Positions 24,965 through 30,363 of a stretch of 48,186 nt of DNA are shown piece after piece (within the stretch, counting starts at the first letter, position 1; each line of letters starts with the position of its first letter). A program made the position numbers and the translations under genes. The notes beneath the pieces are model-generated. The model ran no database searches. It had not been told where the DNA came from and saw only the letters and a list, made by a program, of their open reading frames with translations. The stretch spans positions 1-48,186 of the IMG/VR virus record IMGVR_UViG_3300029826_000006; one strand, 5' to 3'. The DNA comes from a virus.

Positions 24965-25947
24965 GGTTTATTTGATAGAAGTTGTTCAAATGTCATGACC
25001 TTGTGTGCATCAAGCCAGGCTTTTTCATCTTTTCCAAATTGCTTAGCGCGCTCCCACCACTCAGGGATATTGATGTAGCGACCGAAGCGCTCTTTAATTG
25101 TTGCTTCATTACGCTTCATCATGTCTTCGCCACCCAAAACATAGCAAGAGACTAGAAAACCAACTGCGTGTGGGCCGACTCCGCTGTCTGACCAGAGGCG
25201 GTATTTGTAACCGTCTCCGACTTTCCCGACTTGTGCTGAGTCTTTTTCTCCAGTTATAGTGTCTATCTTTGGAAACGGCCCGATGTGGATTCCTGGCGAA
25301 GTCGGAACTGCCCAATTCTCGTATCCGAGTAGCCATGGCTTGATCCCTATGTGCATGTCTCCGCCGCCCCAGGAAAGGTGGTGCTGGGAGAGAGCACCAT
25401 AACCGTTGAGGTTGTCGAGGAACCAAGAGCGACGACAGATCCAGGGCATTCCTTTCCAGGTGATTTTCTTTTCATAGTTGTAAGCGCTGCCCCAGGGACC
25501 TAGTTCATTTCTTGTCATGTCCCGGTCGTGACGAGCTCGTGATTCGTGCTGATGGCACCAAGAGATAGGAGCGTGTGCGAAGCCAAGCTTTGGATCATCC
25601 TTGTGGCGGTCCATGAAGTTTACAAGATCAAGGATCATATCTCGGCCGCAGAGCATGTGGGAGTCGAGACAGAGGATGTAGTCTCCGGAGGAATTCTTAG
25701 CGGCAGTTTCACGTGCAGTGAAGAGGCATGGGAAAGACTGGCGAAAAATTTTTACTTTTCCGTCACGGCAGTAGCCAGATGGAATAGCACCTTTGATGAG
25801 TTTGTAAGTCTCATTGTCAGAGTTGTCACAGATGATTACTTCGCCAGAGTCAGGGCCGAGTGGTTTGAGTTCCTCGAGAGCTGATCGGACTGTGACAGAG
25901 AGCATTGCTACATCGTTGCGATTGGAGATGATTACTGATATTTTCAT
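24949..25947 (-). CDS. GT-A glycosyltransferase with polypeptide GalNAc-transferase-like motifs
   Basis: This 332-residue protein starts with the GT-A nucleotide-binding strand (MKISVIISNRND). It has the metal-binding D-x-H motif in ILCLDSHMLCGRD (D95, H97), a WGGGD segment at residues 193-197 in LSWGGGDMHIGIKPW, and a late histidine in SPGIHIGPFP (H221). The order DSH, MP...RRSWF, WGGxD/E, W-x2-G, His is that of the polypeptide GalNAc-transferase (GT27) catalytic domain, with related bacterial GT2 enzymes. No lectin domain or signal anchor is present. It leads a three-gene island upstream of a Thr/Pro-rich protein. Transfer of HexNAc to Thr or Ser is a hypothesis; activity on another acceptor is possible. 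Confidence 0.7.
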   Translation of the reverse strand: MKISVIISNRNDVAMLSVTVRSALEELKPLGPDSGEVIICDNSDNETYKLIKGAIPSGYCRDGKVKIFRQSFPCLFTARETAAKNSSGDYILCLDSHMLCGRDMILDLVNFMDRHKDDPKLGFAHAPISWCHQHESRARHDRDMTRNELGPWGSAYNYEKKITWKGMPWICRRSWFLDNLNGYGALSQHHLSWGGGDMHIGIKPWLLGYENWAVPTSPGIHIGPFPKIDTITGEKDSAQVGKVGDGYKYRLWSDSGVGPHAVGFLVSCYVLGGEDMMKRNEATIKERFGRYINIPEWWERAKQFGKDEKAWLDAHKVMTFEQLLSNKPWDEQ

Positions 25948-25951
25948 TGTT

Positions 25952-25977
25952 AGTCCGTTAAATAAATTAATTATCTT
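25952..25977. repeat. Dyad repeat, copy 6
   Basis: AGTCCGTTAAATAAATTAAT then TATCTT. It lies between the DUF1353 and GalNAc-transferase-like genes, at the edge of the glycan island, and overlaps the DUF1353 stop codon. Confidence 0.8.
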
Positions 25978-26381
25978 ATTTCTTCAAGTGTAGATAGCAC
26001 CCTGTGTTTGTGAAAATATCCAGGTGCACAGACGACTACGGAAGTTTTGAAGTGTGAGAGAAAGTTTCTCCAGGATTTCTGGAAAATATTTTTACATACG
26101 AGACTGTCACGAAGTTTTTGTGCTTCAAAGTAAACCATCGCAGCTTGCCATTTTGTAACTAATGGAACGCTGTCAGTGCGACAGAGATAATCATGTAAGC
26201 CACCTGCGCGCTTAGAAGGTGATTTAAAAAGAGGGACTGATTCGAAGTCGCAGATGAACATAGGTGGAATCTCTATTTCACATTTCAGGTAATCTGAATA
26301 ATAACGAAACGCCTCGATGTAGCGGACATAGCGACCATCGAGGAGTTCTTCAACTATTAATGGAGTTAGGAAGTTAGACAT
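25971..26381 (-). CDS. DUF1353 family phage protein
   Basis: This 136-residue protein shows the DUF1353 signature: a strand followed by IEIPPMFICDFESVPLF, then RAGGLHDYLCR, where the His-Asp pair is conserved. Members are common next to phage lysis genes and look like small zinc-peptidase-like or cell-wall-associated proteins, but no activity is established. It starts 3 bases after the endolysin stop on the minus strand, consistent with a lysis-linked role. Confidence 0.65.
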   Translation of the reverse strand: MSNFLTPLIVEELLDGRYVRYIEAFRYYSDYLKCEIEIPPMFICDFESVPLFKSPSKRAGGLHDYLCRTDSVPLVTKWQAAMVYFEAQKLRDSLVCKNIFQKSWRNFLSHFKTSVVVCAPGYFHKHRVLSTLEEIR

Positions 26382-26384
26382 TGT

Positions 26385-26675
26385 TTACTCGCCCCAAGAG
26401 TAATGGTTGCCGTCTCTGAAACGTCCGCCCCAAGTTCCGCCTATCGATTCCCAGTATTCTCCAAGTGTTTGATGATCTTTTGTTGACGGCAGGTATTTGC
26501 CATCTTTGAACAAGTTAAGATCAATGGCTAGGCGCTTGTAGTGGAAGGAACCTTCTTTGTGTCCATCATGAGCCCATGCGTCGCCGAAGGTTAGTTCGTA
26601 ACCTAAGCTGTATGCGTAAGTGATTAGGTCAGCTACTTTACGAACGAAGACAGATTGTTGATTACGAAGGCTCAT
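26385..26675 (-). CDS. M15-family peptidase endolysin (L-Ala-D-Glu/D-Ala peptidase type)
   Basis: This 96-residue enzyme has the zinc-site pattern of M15C peptidases: S43-x-H45 with A50-x-D52 (GSFHYKRLAIDLNLF) and the distal H91 in DGNHYSWGE. Such endolysins cut peptidoglycan peptide bridges to lyse the host. I chose the ATG at 26675 because GGAG lies 7 bases upstream; a TTG at 26693 would add six residues but lacks a ribosome site. The start overlaps the small-terminase gene by 14 bases. There is no signal peptide, so a holin is needed; the coiled-coil membrane protein at 18898 is a candidate. Confidence 0.8.
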   Translation of the reverse strand: MSLRNQQSVFVRKVADLITYAYSLGYELTFGDAWAHDGHKEGSFHYKRLAIDLNLFKDGKYLPSTKDHQTLGEYWESIGGTWGGRFRDGNHYSWGE

Positions 26676-27237
26676 TGGAGTTCTCCACGTCAATAGTGAT
26701 GCCAGTTGCTTTGGCTTCTCGAAGACCTCGATTGCGGAATGAAGCGAGCTCGTCCGCGGTCATGACTGTGGAGATTGATTGGGATTGGATACGGGTCGGA
26801 GCACGAAGTCCACTGATGTTGTTGAGGAAGTCAGAGGCGAAGTTACCTTTGTCCTTTAGGCCGAGTTCACCTGATTCGTCGTCGAAGATTTCGTGGTAAG
26901 TGCTAAGTGCTTTGTCAGTGAGAACGCGAATTTTTTCTGAAATTTTTTTCGTCTCGTCGTCACGACACTTGCGGATTTCGGCAAGTTTACGCATGCCGAG
27001 TTCGGAATTAAGCGTGTTTGAGACTGTCTGAGGATGGATATGAAGAATGTCAGCGATTTCAGTTTGCTTAAATCCACGAGCGGCGAGGTTAACTATTTCA
27101 TGATTCCGCTGCCAAAGATTCTTGATGTTAGGCGAGTTCTCACGATCATTACGACGATTGTCGACTTCGCGACTGTCAAAGCCGTAAAGGTTTTGCCTGA
27201 GTACTGAGACTGGTAAGGTGTTCTCGTTTTCGTCCAT
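26662..27237 (-). CDS. Terminase small subunit-like DNA-binding protein
   Basis: This 191-residue protein has a helix-turn-helix at residues ~50-80 (NLAARGFKQTEIADILHIHP, then QTVSNTL) followed by a long helical region (RKCRDDETKKISEKIRVLTD) for oligomerisation and a low-complexity C-terminus. Phage small terminases have this layout. It is the first gene of the packaging/virion arm. The only in-frame start is the ATG at 27237, where there is no Shine-Dalgarno site and a promoter would begin transcription almost at the ATG, so a leaderless mRNA is likely. A transcription regulator is the alternative reading. Confidence 0.65.
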   Translation of the reverse strand: MDENENTLPVSVLRQNLYGFDSREVDNRRNDRENSPNIKNLWQRNHEIVNLAARGFKQTEIADILHIHPQTVSNTLNSELGMRKLAEIRKCRDDETKKISEKIRVLTDKALSTYHEIFDDESGELGLKDKGNFASDFLNNISGLRAPTRIQSQSISTVMTADELASFRNRGLREAKATGITIDVENSNEPS

Positions 27238-27243
27238 GTTATC

Positions 27244-27272
27244 ACGTTAACATAACTATGTAGTAATGTCAA
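27244..27272 (-). promoter_or_regulatory. Sigma70-like promoter for the virion arm
   Basis: On the minus strand TTGACA (27272-27267) is followed after 17 bases by TAACGT (27249-27244), a weak -10. Predicted initiation is at about 27237, the first base of the small-terminase start codon. The spacer contains the palindromic ACATAGTTATGT, also found at 28311, which could be a repressor site. Confidence 0.5.
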
Positions 27273-27312
27273 CGGATATTTGAACATATTTTGAATGACC
27301 TATGTTGAAACC

Positions 27313-27338
27313 AGTTCGTTAATAAATTTAACCGACTT
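27313..27338. repeat. Dyad repeat, copy 7
   Basis: AGTTCGTTAATAAATTTAAC then CGACTT, followed by CGGCCGCCGCCG. Copy 9 at 29417 is followed by the related ACTCGGCCGCCG, so these two copies share a longer unit. Confidence 0.75.
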
Positions 27339-27366
27339 CGGCCGCCGCCGAATGCAATGTATCAGT

Positions 27367-27413
27367 GTTAACTGTCATCGGTTAACTGTCACCGATGTGA
27401 AGGTGTTAACTGT
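27367..27413 (+). repeat. Three GTTAACTGT iterons with an embedded hairpin
   Basis: GTTAACTGT occurs at 27367-27375, 27381-27389 and 27405-27413. CATCGG (27376-27381) and CCGATG (27392-27397) form an inverted repeat around the middle copy. Short iterons in a divergent intergenic region suggest an initiator- or regulator-binding site. Confidence 0.6.
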
Positions 27414-27524
27414 TAGCGAATCGTACATATTTGGACATTTATTAATCTCTCACACAACATTAGAGAGAGCTAACCCGCGCGCTATGAGGCGTAAATTCCC
27501 CCTACGGCCTAGCGATGAAATGTG

Positions 27525-27553
27525 TTGACAAAATTAGATAAGTGTGCGATATT
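27525..27553 (+). promoter_or_regulatory. Sigma70 promoter for the 27699 gene
   Basis: A perfect -35 TTGACA (27525-27530) is followed by a 17-base spacer and GATATT (27548-27553). The resulting leader is about 140 bases and contains the start-codon hairpin described at 27642. Confidence 0.65.
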
Positions 27554-27641
27554 GAATCATAACATAGTTCATTGACAATTTGATTCTCGTCGCTCGAGTG
27601 TGGTCGGCTCCGGTTAACGGTCCGGGCATGGTACGAATAGG

Positions 27642-27700
27642 TTGGATTGTCTAGGACGACATTGAATGTAGTTCAAACTATGAATGGAGACCTAGACAAT
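27642..27700 (+). promoter_or_regulatory. Leader hairpin covering the start codon of the 27699 gene
   Basis: ATTGTCTAG (27646-27654) pairs perfectly with CTAGACAAT (27692-27700), which includes the first two bases of the ATG; the GGAG ribosome site (27686-27689) would lie in the loop side. The same upstream strand, TTGGATTGTCTAG, also pairs over 13 bases with CTAGACAATCCAA at 28108-28120 beyond the stop codon. Two exclusive pairings suggest control of translation. Confidence 0.5.
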
Positions 27701-28094
27701 GAACTCGATTAAGATAGATGATGCAAAAGGTTACACGGTTCACGGGACGATGGACATTGCAGCGTCATTCAAACCGTATGCGGATAGCACAGATCAAAAG
27801 ACGGTTACGTTGCGCGTTCGGTTCAGCGATGTGTCGTTGCAATCCATTGTTCAGAAATCACTAGCGCCGGTCAGGATTGCATGGCAAAACAACGTCGGGC
27901 GGAAAAAGTTCGACACGTTCAAAATGGGACAGGTTATTGAGATAGATTTTGTCGCGCCTGCGAAGCAGCCTATGGTCGATCCCGAGGTTGCCATGGTTGA
28001 ACGGTTGAAGGGGTTGACAGCGGAACAGGCCGAAGCGAAATTGCGGCAGATGATGGTTGACGCGGGTTATGCAAACGATGAGGAAAACGAATAA
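27699..28094 (+). CDS. Small unknown protein in its own transcription unit
   Basis: This 131-residue protein is not recognised. It has a beta-rich first half (KTVTLRVRFSDVSLQSIVQK) and a C-terminal helical half (DPEVAMVERLKGLTAEQAEA). The C-terminal arrangement, DP-x-A then a Leu/Thr break and an acidic helix, resembles the end of the 32740 protein, so the two may be distant relatives. It has a clear promoter, a structured leader and a strong terminator, which is how phages often express an abundant early protein. Its codons are richer in CG dinucleotides than the genes on its right. The ATG follows GGAG by 9 bases. Confidence 0.65.
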   Translation: MNSIKIDDAKGYTVHGTMDIAASFKPYADSTDQKTVTLRVRFSDVSLQSIVQKSLAPVRIAWQNNVGRKKFDTFKMGQVIEIDFVAPAKQPMVDPEVAMVERLKGLTAEQAEAKLRQMMVDAGYANDEENE

Positions 28095-28107
28095 CTAGGC
28101 GAAAACA

Positions 28108-28120
28108 CTAGACAATCCAA
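28108..28120 (+). promoter_or_regulatory. 3' element complementary to the 27699 leader
   Basis: CTAGACAATCCAA is the exact reverse complement of 27642-27654. It lies between the stop codon and the terminator. Confidence 0.5.
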
Positions 28121-28128
28121 TCAACGAG

Positions 28129-28161
28129 AATAGGGCGCTCGAACGAGTGGCCCTATTTTTT
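28129..28161 (+). terminator. Rho-independent terminator after the 27699 gene
   Basis: AATAGGGC (28129-28136) pairs with GCCCTATT (28150-28157), with an inner CTCG/CGAG stem, and the right arm runs into six Ts. It closes the single-gene unit. Confidence 0.85.
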
Positions 28162-28176
28162 GTTGCTATTGATGTG

Positions 28177-28244
28177 GACTATGTACTCCGGAGATTACAC
28201 TATTGTGTGAATAGTTAGACTATCAACTCCGGAGATTACACTAT
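28177..28244 (+). repeat. 27-bp direct repeat, two copies with 41-bp period
   Basis: GACTATNNACTCCGGAG followed by ATTACACTAT occurs at 28177-28203 and 28218-28244, identical except for two bases (GT/CA). Each copy contains the palindrome CTCCGGAG. The 41-bp period is close to four helical turns, so bound proteins could face the same side of the DNA. Confidence 0.8.
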
Positions 28245-28250
28245 GTTAAT

Positions 28251-28275
28251 GTTCGTTAAATTATTTAACGGTCTT
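28251..28275. repeat. Dyad repeat, copy 8
   Basis: GTTCGTTAAATTATTTAACG then GTCTT. It sits directly after the second 27-bp repeat in the control region. Confidence 0.8.
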
Positions 28276-28303
28276 CGTCAAATTGTACCATGTTATCCCT
28301 TTA

Positions 28304-28327
28304 CAATGTTACATAGTTATGTTATTG
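28304..28327. promoter_or_regulatory. Imperfect palindrome containing ACATAGTTATGT
   Basis: ACAAT-GT-TACATA-GT-TATGT-T-ATTGT forms an interrupted dyad. The core ACATAGTTATGT (28311-28322) recurs in reverse at 27250-27261 inside the virion-arm promoter spacer. The same operator near both promoters is the simplest reading. Confidence 0.5.
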
Positions 28328-28335
28328 TACATTTT

Positions 28336-28396
28336 ATTAATGTCGTTAATGTCGTTAATGTCGTTCGTGCTATAATGCTATTTCATATATGCCCAT
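28336..28396 (+). repeat. Left arm of ~60-bp imperfect inverted repeat
   Basis: The first 45 bases (28336-28380) match the reverse complement of 28603-28647 with 7 mismatches, and similarity continues about 15 bases with one indel. The arm starts with three 9-bp TGTCGTTAA/TGTCGTTCG units and ends with an extended -10. Confidence 0.75.
28368..28376 (+). promoter_or_regulatory. Extended -10 promoter (TGC-TATAAT), rightward
   Basis: A perfect TATAAT at 28371-28376 with the upstream TGn of extended -10 promoters. No good -35 lies 17 bases upstream; tandem TGTCGTTAA units lie there instead, so an activator or repressor may bind. It would drive the RHH-like gene at 28687. Confidence 0.6.
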
Positions 28397-28587
28397 TACA
28401 AAACCCATTTAACGATCTTAGAGCTTATCAGGAGAAAAAGAAGAAGAAGGCATTAGGTATTTAAAAAATATTTAAGTATATACATACTATATATACAATA
28501 TATATAGAGAATAAGAAGAAGAGAAAAGAGAGAGAAAGAAGATGGAAGAAGGAGTGTTAGAGAGAAGATCGTTAACCGGATGCGTGA

Positions 28588-28647
28588 ATGGTATATGTGG
28601 AATAGCATTATAGCAATAACGACATGAATGGCATGAATGACATTAAT
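28588..28647 (-). repeat. Right arm of ~60-bp imperfect inverted repeat, with leftward extended -10
   Basis: This is the reverse-complement partner of 28336-28396. On the minus strand it also contains TGCTATAAT (about 28615-28607), giving a promoter that faces the one in the left arm across ~230 bases. The arm overlaps the codons of a longer N-terminus for the next gene, which argues for the downstream start at 28687. Confidence 0.7.
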
Positions 28648-28686
28648 AGCAGGAATGAAATGAACATTTGGAGAAAGGACCCGGCC

Positions 28687-29325
28687 ATGACCACTGAATA
28701 CAAAAAAGACTGTACGAAAGGAATGAGTATGATTAATCCTATGAAGTATAAAGGAGACGTGTTAGTACAAGTGTGGATAGATAGTAGAGTGTTAGCTACA
28801 CTTAGTTGTTGGTTGGATGAGAGCGGAGAGAGAACGAGATTTATGAGTGAGGTTATGAAAGAATCGTTGAAGATTCTGTGTGAGCATTTAGTTAACAATG
28901 GACTAGTTAAGATGATGGAACACACTGCGCATGCTAGAGCTATGTTGGAGAGAAAGTATGGGACTAATCTGAATCCTGGGAGAAAGGGATTGAAGAATGC
29001 ACTACATAATACAGTGTTGAGTGATAGGAGAGGAGGAGAAATGAATAGGACAGTTGTTAAGACTAGGAATAGAGAGTTTAGTGCAGGAGAGATAGAGAGA
29101 GCTGTGAGAATAGCAGATGAGAGGATGAAGAGAGAAGAAAGCATGTTTGATAATGGAGAGAGGAAGGATTTTTCTAGTACTTTAGTTGTTAAGAACAAGA
29201 TGACTGATGAGGAATTGGAGATGAAAGCTAGGGAGATAGAAGAGAGGGATAGGGCTGCGCGTGAAGCTGAAGAAGAGTTTATGAAACAGTTCGGCGGTGG
29301 CAATCTGCCAACGCAGGGTCAATGA
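28687..29325 (+). CDS. Ribbon-helix-helix-like DNA-binding protein, candidate regulator
   Basis: The 212-residue form starts at ATG 28687, seven bases after AAGGA; an upstream in-frame ATG (28624) lies inside the inverted repeat and has no ribosome site. The early part reads strand-helix-helix (VLVQVWIDSRVLATLSCWLD, then ESGERTRFMSEVMKESLKIL), the layout of ribbon-helix-helix repressors. The rest is a highly charged helix (TDEELEMKAREIEERDRAAR). It follows the repeat-rich control region, so it is the best candidate to bind the palindromes, tandem repeats or genome-wide dyads. A replication initiator is the main alternative. Confidence 0.5.
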   Translation: MTTEYKKDCTKGMSMINPMKYKGDVLVQVWIDSRVLATLSCWLDESGERTRFMSEVMKESLKILCEHLVNNGLVKMMEHTAHARAMLERKYGTNLNPGRKGLKNALHNTVLSDRRGGEMNRTVVKTRNREFSAGEIERAVRIADERMKREESMFDNGERKDFSSTLVVKNKMTDEELEMKAREIEERDRAAREAEEEFMKQFGGGNLPTQGQ

Positions 29326-29402
29326 GTACATTGAGAATAGATGAGACAAAGTCGACACAAGGTCAAGCGAAAACATCGTTGATAGCAACAGCTAAATTGT
29401 GA
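29322..29402 (+). CDS. Possible 26-residue peptide overlapping the RHH-like gene end
   Basis: ATGA overlap with the preceding stop, then a polar peptide (MSTLRIDETKSTQGQAKTSL). A weak AGGG lies upstream. Overlap and position are the only support. Confidence 0.25.
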   Translation: MSTLRIDETKSTQGQAKTSLIATAKL

Positions 29403-29416
29403 TAGGTGGAGGTTAA

Positions 29417-29440
29417 ATGGTTAAATTATTTAACGAACTC
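29417..29440. repeat. Dyad repeat, copy 9
   Basis: ATGGTTAAATTATTTAACGA then ACTC, followed by GGCCGCCG. Confidence 0.75.
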
Positions 29441-29459
29441 GGCCGCCGCTGTGAAATGG

Positions 29460-29497
29460 CTGAAAATGCAACCTGTCGCGGAAATACGCATTTTCAG
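29460..29497. promoter_or_regulatory. 10-bp inverted repeat upstream of the 29511 promoter
   Basis: CTGAAAATGC (29460-29469) and GCATTTTCAG (29488-29497) are perfect arms 18 bases apart. No U-run follows, so an operator or upstream insulator hairpin is likelier than a terminator. The right arm ends 13 bases before the -35. Confidence 0.5.
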
Positions 29498-29510
29498 TCA
29501 TCCATAGGTA

Positions 29511-29539
29511 TTGACAACTCCAGCCAAATATGATATGGT
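29511..29539 (+). promoter_or_regulatory. Sigma70 promoter for the small-gene cluster
   Basis: TTGACA (29511-29516), 17-base spacer, TATGGT (29534-29539). The 32649 promoter has the same -35 and -10 hexamers. Confidence 0.65.
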
Positions 29540-29625
29540 GGTGGTATGATGAGATTGGATTATATAGACGGTGGTCTGGCGCTGCAGCGCCTATTTGCGT
29601 TGTTAACTATTATGAAAGGAATAGC

Positions 29626-29832
29626 ATGATGAAAATCTACGGAGTGGTAGAAATCAATGACGATGGCGAGTTTGTGACATTAGTGCTAAAATCAGGATCT
29701 AGTGTGCTTCTACCAACTGGCGAACACATGATTGTTGTTCATACTAGTGAGCTAGAAAGTGGCGCCCGGAGAGTCAAAGATGTAACTGTTAACTTTCACG
29801 AGAGTGACTGTACCGAAGTAGTTAACGATTAA
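29626..29832 (+). CDS. Small unknown protein, beta-rich
   Basis: This 68-residue protein starts at ATG 29626, five bases after AAGGA; the frame is open further upstream but across the promoter. It is compact and beta-rich (YGVVEINDDGEFVTLVLKSG, then LLPTGEHMIVVHTS). It is the first gene after the 29511 promoter and has no recognised family. Confidence 0.5.
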   Translation: MMKIYGVVEINDDGEFVTLVLKSGSSVLLPTGEHMIVVHTSELESGARRVKDVTVNFHESDCTEVVND

Positions 29833-29850
29833 CTATGAAAGGAAAAAGCA

Positions 29851-30173
29851 ATGAGATACACTAAAAAGATGCATGTTGAAGCGTTGTTAAGAATGTTAGA
29901 AAGTAGCAATCCTTGTAAATGGTGTCCTGCTGTCTTAGCTGCACAACACACAGGATATTTTAATCATCCAGACAATACCATTAATATCTGCTCATTCAAC
30001 ACAGATCCATGTTCTGTATGTACAAACTATGTCAGAAAAAGAAGTGAAAAGTTGCAGGAGTAGATTGGGGAGATACTTCAGCATCTAGAAAATGTCCTTG
30101 CCACAAGTTTGGAAAAGAAGAAGCTATAAAAAGAACATGGATTAAGTTGGAGAAAGATGGATACCTTGATTAA
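29851..30173 (+). pseudogene. Frameshifted Cys-rich phage protein
   Basis: The first frame gives 70 residues with NPCKWCPA and DPCSVCTNYV, then stops at 30063. In the next frame the expected continuation is present: [20 protein letters not shown], then [16 protein letters not shown] and a stop at 30171-30173. I know this Cys-rich family as a single chain of about 105 residues ending in TWIxLEExGYL. One missing A in the GAAAAG run near 30045 accounts for the break: with one more A the text reads [12 protein letters not shown]. It is either a sequencing or assembly error in a homopolymer, or a recent inactivation. Confidence 0.65.
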
Positions 30174-30186
30174 GTGGAGGTGAGAA

Positions 30187-30363
30187 ATGACTAAAGTGTG
30201 GAAAGAAGAACTTGAAACTATTCGTGAGAAGGTGCGACCGTATAGCTATCCGTTGCCTATGAAGCGGCAGCGAGTAGTTGCACGTGCTGAGCGCAGTGGA
30301 CCTTGCAAAACCTACACTCGTGAAGAAATAGAACGATATGAGGCTCATCATGGATATAGATGA
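30187..30363 (+). CDS. Small basic unknown protein
   Basis: This 58-residue protein is charged and basic (MTKVWKEELETIREKVRPYS, then KRQRVVARAERSG). GGAGGTGAGAA precedes the ATG. No family is recognised. It overlaps the next gene by 14 bases. Confidence 0.5.
   Translation: MTKVWKEELETIREKVRPYSYPLPMKRQRVVARAERSGPCKTYTREEIERYEAHHGYR

Larger units (their letters stand above)
27238..27698. other. Divergent control region between the two genome arms
   Basis: No gene is supported in these 461 bases. They hold the leftward promoter for the virion arm, dyad copy 7, a C+G-rich GGCCGCCGCCG patch, three GTTAACTGT direct repeats, a CATCGG/CCGATG hairpin, the rightward promoter for 27699 and a structured leader. 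This is the most likely site for a replication origin as well as for early transcription control, though no DnaA box was confirmed. Confidence 0.6.
28162..28686. other. Second control region, dense in repeats and palindromes
   Basis: No gene of normal size is supported here. The region contains the 27-bp repeat pair, dyad copy 8, an ACATAGTTATGT palindrome, tandem TGTCGTTAA repeats, a ~60-bp imperfect inverted repeat with facing promoters, a half dyad (CATTTAACGATCTT, 28406-28419) and a 100-base purine tract of GAAG/GAGA runs (28428-28560). A 23-codon frame at 28541-28612 is possible but unsupported. Confidence 0.6.
29326..29625. other. Intergenic control region before the small-gene cluster
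   Basis: Apart from the possible 26-residue peptide, this stretch holds dyad copy 9, an ACTCGGCCGCCG patch shared with copy 7, a 10-bp inverted repeat and a sigma70 promoter. It has no other coding signal. Confidence 0.6.

Noticed and set aside
27571-27600. Second TTGACA in the control region
   Set aside because: No -10 hexamer lies 16-18 bases downstream.
27601-27626. CTCCGGTTAACGGTCCGG as another dyad copy
   Set aside because: It has the arms but not the A+T centre, so it is not counted; it may be a degenerate relative.
28336-28364. CRISPR-like array from the tandem TGTCGTTAA units
   Set aside because: Units are 9 bp, directly adjacent, with no spacers; no CRISPR array is visible anywhere in the window.
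28243-28464. 73-codon frame in the control region
   Set aside because: It runs through dyad copy 8, the palindrome and tandem repeats, has no ribosome site and a composition set by the repeats.
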